Assembly: GCA_030824835.1 (NCBI GenBank)
Contig: JAPJRA010000087.1
Location: 1-9,683 of the forward strand
Direction of reading: 5' to 3'
Length of the DNA stretch: 9,683 bases
Origin: Geminicoccaceae bacterium
Lineage (GTDB): Bacteria; Pseudomonadota; Alphaproteobacteria; Geminicoccales; Geminicoccaceae
The position numbers were made by a program, and so were the translations under genes. Below are positions 5,769-9,683 of this stretch, one piece after another. The notes under the pieces are model-generated. The model saw only the letters and a program-made list of their open reading frames with translations. It searched no databases and was not told the DNA's origin. The first letter of the stretch is position 1, and each line of letters starts with the position of its first letter.

Positions 5769-7229
5769 GTGTCGGATGTGACCCGGAAGGCGGCGCTCGG
5801 GACCGTGGCCCATGTCGCGGCCTGGTTGTGCCTCAGTATCTGCGGTTACATCGTGGCGGTGGTGCTGGCGCGCGCGCTGGGGCCGGCGGCTTACGGCGTC
5901 TATGGAGTTGTCTACAGCCTGCTGGTGGCCCTCGAGCTGACCGGCAAGCTGGGCATTCCGCAGGCGGCGATCCGCCTCGCCGCCGAGCGGCTCGGCCCGG
6001 CGATCAGTCTCGAGGCCACCGCGCTCACGCTTGGTTGTGGTGCCTATTTGTGCCTGTTCGCCGCGGTCTTCGCCGCGGCACCGGTACTGGCCCACGTGCT
6101 GGACGTCCCCGACGGCACCCGGCTGTTCCGCATCGCCGCACTGGACATCCCGTTCTACGGGGTTTTTGCCAGCCTGCTCAGCATCCTCAACGGCCGGCGC
6201 GCCTTCCTGCGCGAAAGCTCGGTATTCGCCTTCTACGGCATCGCCCGCACGGTGGCGGTGCTCGGGCTGGTCTGGATCGGTCCCTCCGTCGAGGGGGCAC
6301 TGATCGTCAATATCGGGGTGTCGGTGGCCTCCGCGCTGATCGCGGCCATGGCGGTGGGGCGGGCGGCCTTCCGCCCGACTCTGGCCGAGCGACGGCCGAT
6401 CCTGCGCCTGGCCGTCCCGGTAGCCCTGCTCACCGCCGGCACGCAGATCCTGCCGTCGCTCGATCTCTGGGTCCTGAGCGCCGTCGGCGGGGACCTGCCG
6501 GCAGCCGTCAAGGGCACCTACATGGCGGCGCTCAACGCGGCCCGGATCCCCGGCTTCCTCGCCAATGCCATGACCTCGGTGCTGGTGCCGTCGATCGCGG
6601 CGGCCCTGGCGGCCGGTGACATGGACGCGGCGCGACGCACCCTGCAGGGGGCGATGCGCTTCATGCTGGTCGTGCTGCTGGGGCTTTGCGCTCCTATCGC
6701 GGCCAACGCCGACGGGGTCATGGTCCTGCTGTTCTCCAGCGACTATGCCGGCGGCGGGCCTGTCCTCGCGGTACTGGTGTTCGCCCAGGGCCTGTTCATG
6801 ACGGTGCTGCTGACCTTGTGCAACGTGCTGTTCGGCGGCGGGCGCACCGGTGCCGCGGCGACGCTGGCGCTGGCGCTGGTGCCGGTGCAGGTGGGGCTCA
6901 CCGCGTTGTTGGTGGCTCATTATGGTGCTCTCGGCGCTGCCGTCGGGACGCTGTTGGGCGCCGCCGCCGGTGCCGCTGCCGCGGTGGCGCTGGTCGCACG
7001 GATGGTCGGGCCGCTGCTCGATCTCAGCATCCTCGCCCGCACGCTGCTGGCGGCGACCATTGCCGCCGTGGGCACGCGCGCGGTCGCGAGCGACGGCTGG
7101 ATGCTGCTCGTGGAGCTGGCCCTGGGCGGGCTGGTCTATGGCCTGCTGCTGCTGCTGCTACGCGTGATCCGCCTCGACGACGTGCACATCCTGCTGCCGG
7201 CGCGGGCCGGCAGCGCTACCTCCGGCTGA
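5769..7229 (+). CDS. Oligosaccharide flippase family protein (Wzx/MVF-like polysaccharide exporter)
   Basis: The 486-residue product is a multi-pass membrane protein that would flip lipid-linked oligosaccharides across the inner membrane for surface polysaccharide or LPS assembly. Most of the length is hydrophobic, with about 12-14 membrane segments. Family landmarks are the N-terminal ARALGPAAYGVYG block (34-46), a soluble charged break near 200-213, and the LFSSDYAGGGPVL block (321-333) common in MATE/MVF-type exporters. The start is GTG at 5769, with GGAGG about 12 bases upstream, which is long; the in-frame GTG at 5778 is an alternative with little effect. It is 133 bases after nlpD and no glycosyltransferase or polymerase gene is visible nearby, so the substrate is unknown. 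It converges on the DUF815 gene, six bases away. Confidence 0.85.
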   Translation: MSDVTRKAALGTVAHVAAWLCLSICGYIVAVVLARALGPAAYGVYGVVYSLLVALELTGKLGIPQAAIRLAAERLGPAISLEATALTLGCGAYLCLFAAVFAAAPVLAHVLDVPDGTRLFRIAALDIPFYGVFASLLSILNGRRAFLRESSVFAFYGIARTVAVLGLVWIGPSVEGALIVNIGVSVASALIAAMAVGRAAFRPTLAERRPILRLAVPVALLTAGTQILPSLDLWVLSAVGGDLPAAVKGTYMAALNAARIPGFLANAMTSVLVPSIAAALAAGDMDAARRTLQGAMRFMLVVLLGLCAPIAANADGVMVLLFSSDYAGGGPVLAVLVFAQGLFMTVLLTLCNVLFGGGRTGAAATLALALVPVQVGLTALLVAHYGALGAAVGTLLGAAAGAAAAVALVARMVGPLLDLSILARTLLAATIAAVGTRAVASDGWMLLVELALGGLVYGLLLLLLRVIRLDDVHILLPARAGSATSG

Positions 7230-7242
7230 GCTGCCTCAGCCG
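7223..7242. terminator. shared hairpin spanning both stop codons of two convergent genes
   Basis: CGGCTGAG (7223-7230) and CTCAGCCG (7235-7242) are perfect 8-bp inverted repeats around the loop CTGC. The flippase stop TGA is bases 7227-7229 in the left arm, and the stop of the convergent DUF815 gene is bases 7236-7238 (TCA on this strand) in the right arm. The position suggests a bidirectional terminator, though neither side has a clear T tract. Confidence 0.5.
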
Positions 7243-8108
7243 CGCGGGGTGATGTCGAGGGGGACGCCCAGGCGCCCGGCGACGTCCTGGACCAGCTGCC
7301 AGGCGACCCTGCCCGAGCGGTTGCCGCGCGTCTTGGCCCATTCCAGGGCGTCGCGGCGCAACTCCTCGGCCTCGATCGGCAGCCGGAAATGGCCCGCGTA
7401 GCGCTCGACCATGGCCAGGTAGGTCTCCTGGTTGCAGGGGTGGAAGCCGAGCCAGAGCCCGAAGCGGTCGGACAGCGAGATCTTCTCCTCCACGGCCTCG
7501 CCGGGATGGATCGCGGTGCTGCGCTCGTTGTCGATCATCTGCCGCGGCATCAGATGGCGGCGGTTGGACGTGGCATAGAGCAGCACGTTGGCGGGCCGAC
7601 CCTCGATGCCGCCCTCAAGCACGGCCTTGAGCGACTTGTAGCTGGTCTCGCCGTCATCGAACGAAAGGTCGTCACAGAACAGGAGGCAGCGCCGGTCGTG
7701 CTCGGCCAAGAGATGCAGCAGCCGGGGCAGGCTGTCGATGTCCTCGCGGTGGATCTCGATCAGCGCCAGGCTGTCCGCCTGCTGCTCGTTGACCCGGGCA
7801 TGGATCGCCTTGACCAAAGAGCTCTTGCCCATGCCGCGGGCACCCCAGAGCAGCGCGTTGTTGGCGGGCAGGCCGCGGGCGAAGCGGCGCGTGTTCTCGT
7901 AGAGCGTCTCGCCGACGCGCTCGATGCCACACAGCAGGTCGAACGGCACCCCGGCCACGCGCGGCACCGGCCGCAACCGCTCGCCGCGTGCCTCCCAGAC
8001 GAAGGCGTCGGCGGCGGCGAGGTCGATTCCGGACGTCGGCGGCGGCGCCAGCCGCTCCAGGGCGGCGGCGATGCGCTCCTCGATCGAGATAGGCCCGGCT
8101 GCTGGCAT
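7236..8108 (-). CDS. DUF815 family AAA+ ATPase
   Basis: This 290-residue protein is a P-loop ATPase of the DUF815 family, whose cellular role is not established. Walker A is GARGMGKSS at 89-97, Walker B is LLFCDDLSF at 142-150, a sensor-1-like segment is LLYATSNRRHL at 176-186, and the block SLSDRFGLWLGF (211-222) supplies an arginine (R215) that could act as a finger. The region before the P-loop (about 30-85) is a family-specific helical part with FARGLPANNALLWG leading into it. The length is normal for the family. The ATG at 8106-8108 fits the family N-terminus, but no strong Shine-Dalgarno is visible. In many alphaproteobacteria a DUF815 gene sits near nlpD and yajC-secDF; here it is inverted and separated from nlpD by the flippase gene. 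No yajC or sec gene is present. Confidence 0.93.
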   Translation of the reverse strand: MPAAGPISIEERIAAALERLAPPPTSGIDLAAADAFVWEARGERLRPVPRVAGVPFDLLCGIERVGETLYENTRRFARGLPANNALLWGARGMGKSSLVKAIHARVNEQQADSLALIEIHREDIDSLPRLLHLLAEHDRRCLLFCDDLSFDDGETSYKSLKAVLEGGIEGRPANVLLYATSNRRHLMPRQMIDNERSTAIHPGEAVEEKISLSDRFGLWLGFHPCNQETYLAMVERYAGHFRLPIEAEELRRDALEWAKTRGNRSGRVAWQLVQDVAGRLGVPLDITPRG

Positions 8109-8150
8109 CGTCTCTGGTCCGTTGTTGGCATGTGCCCGCTTGGCGGCGCC

Positions 8151-8175
8151 CTAGCTAGCAGGACCGCCCCGGTCC
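8151..8175. promoter_or_regulatory. palindrome and inverted repeat upstream of the DUF815 gene
   Basis: CTAGCTAG (8151-8158) is followed two bases later by GGACCG-CCC-CGGTCC (8161-8175), a perfect 6-bp inverted repeat. Read on the minus strand, the repeat lies between a TTGCGG (-35-like) and a TAGCTA, 43-67 bases before the DUF815 start. That placement would fit an operator over a promoter, but the hexamers match consensus poorly. Confidence 0.35.
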
Positions 8176-8223
8176 GCAACCCCCAGCGCCGCAGACCTAG
8201 ATCCACGTGAACAAGCCCGAGCT

Positions 8224-8231
8224 GGAAAGGA
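8224..8231 (+). promoter_or_regulatory. Shine-Dalgarno of the 53-codon ORF
   Basis: GGAAAGGA ends seven bases before the ATG at 8239. It is the main reason to consider this short ORF, since such a site is not expected by itself in a minus-strand spacer. Confidence 0.4.
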
Positions 8232-8238
8232 CCTCCGC

Positions 8239-8400
8239 ATGCGTGGCAGCCGTCAGCCGAAGCCGCGAGCCTGGATCTCGACCTTGATCGTCGGATTTCG
8301 CTTCAGGCGCGCGACCGAGACGAACCGGTATCGTGCGCTGGCGCAAGTCGGCAGGGCTCAGGACCGATCCAGCACGGCGGGTGCGACCACCGGTGCATGA
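8239..8400 (+). CDS. candidate small arginine-rich protein, 53 aa
   Basis: An ATG-started ORF of 53 codons lies antisense-oriented relative to both neighbours. GGAAAGGA at 8224-8231 ends seven bases before the ATG, which is a good Shine-Dalgarno at optimal spacing. The product begins MRGSRQPKPRAW, has a short hydrophobic patch (WISTLIVGF, 12-20), then FRRATETNRYRALAQ (22-36) and a Ser/Thr/Ala/Gly tail. Third codon positions are GC-rich, though less so than in the neighbouring genes. The middle loosely resembles DUF1127/YjiS-type small proteins (arginine-rich helix followed by RALA), but the typical DIG motif is absent, so this is only a resemblance. It may equally be noncoding. No terminator or clear promoter was seen. 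Confidence 0.35.
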   Translation: MRGSRQPKPRAWISTLIVGFRFRRATETNRYRALAQVGRAQDRSSTAGATTGA

Positions 8401-8437
8401 CGAGCCTTAAGGAATCGGGCCGTAAGCGCGCGCCCCT

Positions 8438-9295
8438 TCAGCGGAACATGAAGATCGGCACCAGGCAGGAGCGGATCATGGCCGTGGTGGTGCTGCCGAT
8501 GACCAAGCTGCGGATGCGCGAATGGCCGTAGGCTCCCATGACCAGCAGGTCGATCCCCTCCTGTTCGACCGTGCGGGCGATGACCTTGTCGGGCTCGCCC
8601 GGCCGGATGTCGGCGCGCACGCTGAACCCGCCGGCTTCCAGCCGCGACGTTGCCGCGACGAGCTGCCGCTCGGTGTCGGGGCCGGTCACCCCTACCGTCA
8701 GCAAGTGGCAGGTCAGGCCGCGCAGGACGGGACTTGCCGCCACGTGATCGACCGCCTTCAGCGCACTGGCGCCGCCGTCGAACGCGATCAGGAAACGCTC
8801 GATCGGGCTGAACGCGCGGGAGGCGACGAGGATCGGCCGGCTGCTGGCACGCGCCACCCGCTCAAGATTCGAGCCCAGATGCAGCTTGGCGAAGTCGGCC
8901 CCTTCGCCGCGCTTGCCGAGACAGAGGAAGCGCGCCTCGTGCTCGAGCTCGACCACGGTGTCGATGAGGTCGCCGTGTCGCAGCTTGGCGGTGACGTCGC
9001 TCGCGCCCGCGGCCAGCAGACGCTGCCTGGCCTCGTCCAGGATGAGCCGACCCCGCCTCAGCCCGAGCTTGGCTTTCTGCGCGTCCAGCGCCGCCAGCTC
9101 GGTCAGCAGCGATTCCTGGGTGTTGGCGTCGAGGTTGCCGCTCAGATCCGCCGGGGCGCTGGCCACGTCCCGTCGGCCCAGCACGTGGACGATCTCGACC
9201 GGCCCACCCAGGCGGCTGGCGGCCCAGCCGGCGTGATCGCACACGCTCTGCGCATAGACCGAGCCGTCGATGAACGCGACGATGCGTGTCAGCAT
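8438..9295 (-). CDS. Universal stress protein with two tandem Usp domains
   Basis: This cytoplasmic 285-residue protein has two UspA folds in tandem, a form linked to stress survival and to regulation of neighbouring transporters. The second domain carries the full ATP-binding pattern G-2x-G-9x-G-S: G254, G257, G267, S268. The first has a near match with ten instead of nine residues in the gap (G127, G130, G141, S142). The first domain begins LTRIVAFIDGS and the second begins about residue 165 (IERFLIAFDGG). The ATG at 9295 is chosen over an in-frame upstream ATG at 9382: it gives the normal Usp N-terminus, it has GGAGG nine bases upstream, and the longer form would overlap the SulP gene by 71 bases. 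It is 16 bases downstream of the SulP stop, so both genes are probably one operon. The metabolic or physical target is unknown. Confidence 0.9.
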   Translation of the reverse strand: MLTRIVAFIDGSVYAQSVCDHAGWAASRLGGPVEIVHVLGRRDVASAPADLSGNLDANTQESLLTELAALDAQKAKLGLRRGRLILDEARQRLLAAGASDVTAKLRHGDLIDTVVELEHEARFLCLGKRGEGADFAKLHLGSNLERVARASSRPILVASRAFSPIERFLIAFDGGASALKAVDHVAASPVLRGLTCHLLTVGVTGPDTERQLVAATSRLEAGGFSVRADIRPGEPDKVIARTVEQEGIDLLVMGAYGHSRIRSLVIGSTTTAMIRSCLVPIFMFR

Positions 9296-9304
9296 CAGGG
9301 GGCG

Positions 9305-9309
9305 CCTCC
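9305..9309 (-). promoter_or_regulatory. Shine-Dalgarno that fixes the Usp start
   Basis: On the minus strand GGAGG lies nine bases before the ATG at 9295 and just after the SulP stop. It supports the shorter start of the Usp gene and coupling to the SulP gene. Confidence 0.75.
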
Positions 9310-9311
9310 AG

Positions 9312-9683
9312 TCAATGGCCAGCGAGGGCATCGAGTGCCTCGGACTTGTCGTGCGCGGCCAGTCGGTCGACGATGGTGGCACTCGCCTCGTTCATGCCGA
9401 CGATCTCGACATCCGCTCCCTCGCGGCGGAACTTGAGCACCACGCTGTCCAGCGCGGCGACGCCGGAAATGTCCCAGATATGTGCCCGGCGCACATCGAT
9501 CCGCACGCGCTCCAGAGCCTCCCTGAAGTCGAAGGCTTGGTTGAAGCTGGTAGCGGAGGCGAAGAACAGCTGACCCTCAACGATGTAGGTCCGCTCCGTG
9601 CCATCCGTTGAGAGGGTGGAAGTGACCCGGAAGATCTGCGCCACCTTCCAGGCGAAGAAGATGCCCGACAGCAGCACGCCCAC
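9312..9683 (-). CDS. SulP-family inorganic anion transporter, C-terminal part with STAS domain (5' end outside the window)
   Basis: This is the last 123 residues of a SLC26/SulP-type membrane transporter, a family that moves sulfate, bicarbonate or other anions. The fragment starts in the last membrane segment (VGVLLSGIFFAWKVAQIF) and continues into a cytoplasmic STAS domain. The STAS core is recognised by IWDISGVAALDSVVLKFRREGA (69-90, given here as a position range with key residues D71, S73, G74 and D79) followed by VEIVGMNEASATIVDRLAAHDK. The frame is open to the window edge, so it is cut, not broken. It is directly upstream of the Usp gene. Bicarbonate or sulfate cannot be chosen from this part alone. 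Confidence 0.88.
   Translation of the reverse strand: MGVLLSGIFFAWKVAQIFRVTSTLSTDGTERTYIVEGQLFFASATSFNQAFDFREALERVRIDVRRAHIWDISGVAALDSVVLKFRREGADVEIVGMNEASATIVDRLAAHDKSEALDALAGH

Larger units (their letters stand above)
8109..8437. other. 329-base gap between the Usp and DUF815 genes
   Basis: Both flanking genes are on the minus strand. The gap holds a 53-codon plus-strand ORF (8239-8400), the palindrome CTAGCTAG (8151-8158), an inverted repeat at 8161-8175, a third CTAG at about 8197, CACGTG at about 8203, TGCGC-TG-GCGCA (8334-8345) and CCTTAAGG (8405-8412). The minus-strand promoter of the DUF815 gene should lie on the left side of this gap, but no convincing -35/-10 pair was found. No tRNA or known small RNA is recognised. 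Confidence 0.6.

Noticed and set aside
5739..6920. Minus-strand 393-codon open frame opposite the flippase gene
   Set aside because: The product is a polar Arg/Gln/Gly-rich shadow, while the plus strand gives a coherent multi-pass membrane protein.
7389..8210. Plus-strand 273-codon frame opposite the DUF815 gene
   Set aside because: The minus strand has intact Walker A and B motifs; the plus frame has no recognisable features.
9296..9382. Extended N-terminus of the Usp protein from the ATG at 9382
   Set aside because: It would overlap the SulP gene by 71 bases and add residues unlike the Usp fold; the ATG at 9295 has GGAGG at nine bases.
8522..9436. Plus-strand 304-codon frame opposite the Usp gene
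   Set aside because: The minus strand has Usp ATP-binding motifs; the plus frame is a shadow.
1..9683. CRISPR arrays, insertion sequences, tRNA or rRNA genes, phage or defence genes
   Set aside because: No repeat-spacer pattern, transposase-like protein, cloverleaf-like sequence or defence-type domain was seen by eye on either strand.

Overview
The window is very GC-rich chromosomal DNA and looks like an alphaproteobacterium. The best clue is the run tatA-tatB-tatC-serS-surE-nlpD, a housekeeping gene order typical of that class. A Rhodospirillales/Geminicoccales-like lineage is a guess. No mobile element, CRISPR array, rRNA or tRNA gene was recognised.

Layout, left to right. (1) 1-756 (+): the 3' part of an ABC-transporter ATPase gene of the FbpC/PotA/CysA type with a TOBE domain. 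(2) 859-2480 (+): tatA, tatB and tatC, the complete twin-arginine protein export translocase, tightly packed. (3) 2494-4536 (+): serS (seryl-tRNA synthetase) and surE (survival nucleotidase), separated from tatC and from each other by 13 and 3 bases. (4) 4703-5635 (+): an NlpD/LppB-like lipoprotein with LysM and degenerate LytM (M23) domains. The pcm gene usually found between surE and nlpD is not here; a 166-base gap with a perfect 8-bp inverted repeat takes its place. (5) 5769-7229 (+): a multi-pass Wzx/MVF-type polysaccharide flippase, without its usual glycosyltransferase neighbours. (6) 7236-8108 (-): a DUF815 AAA+ ATPase, convergent with the flippase gene. The two stop codons lie on opposite arms of one perfect hairpin. 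(7) 8109-8437: a 329-base gap holding an untracked 53-codon ORF with a good Shine-Dalgarno, plus inverted repeats. (8) 8438-9683 (-): a two-domain universal stress protein just downstream of the 3' end (STAS domain) of a SulP-family anion transporter, apparently one operon running in from the right.

How the genes fit together: tatABC forms the inner-membrane export machine, and serS and surE ride on the same transcription unit. The NlpD-like lipoprotein belongs to cell-envelope remodelling; in related bacteria the amidases that such proteins activate are often Tat substrates, which may explain the linkage. The right half (flippase, DUF815, Usp, SulP) is a looser set of envelope, stress and transport functions. 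I see no clearly new multi-gene system. The most unusual items are the small ORF at 8239, the hairpin that carries both stop codons, the low-complexity tails on all three Tat proteins (including nine consecutive prolines in TatA) and several perfect inverted repeats in the gaps.
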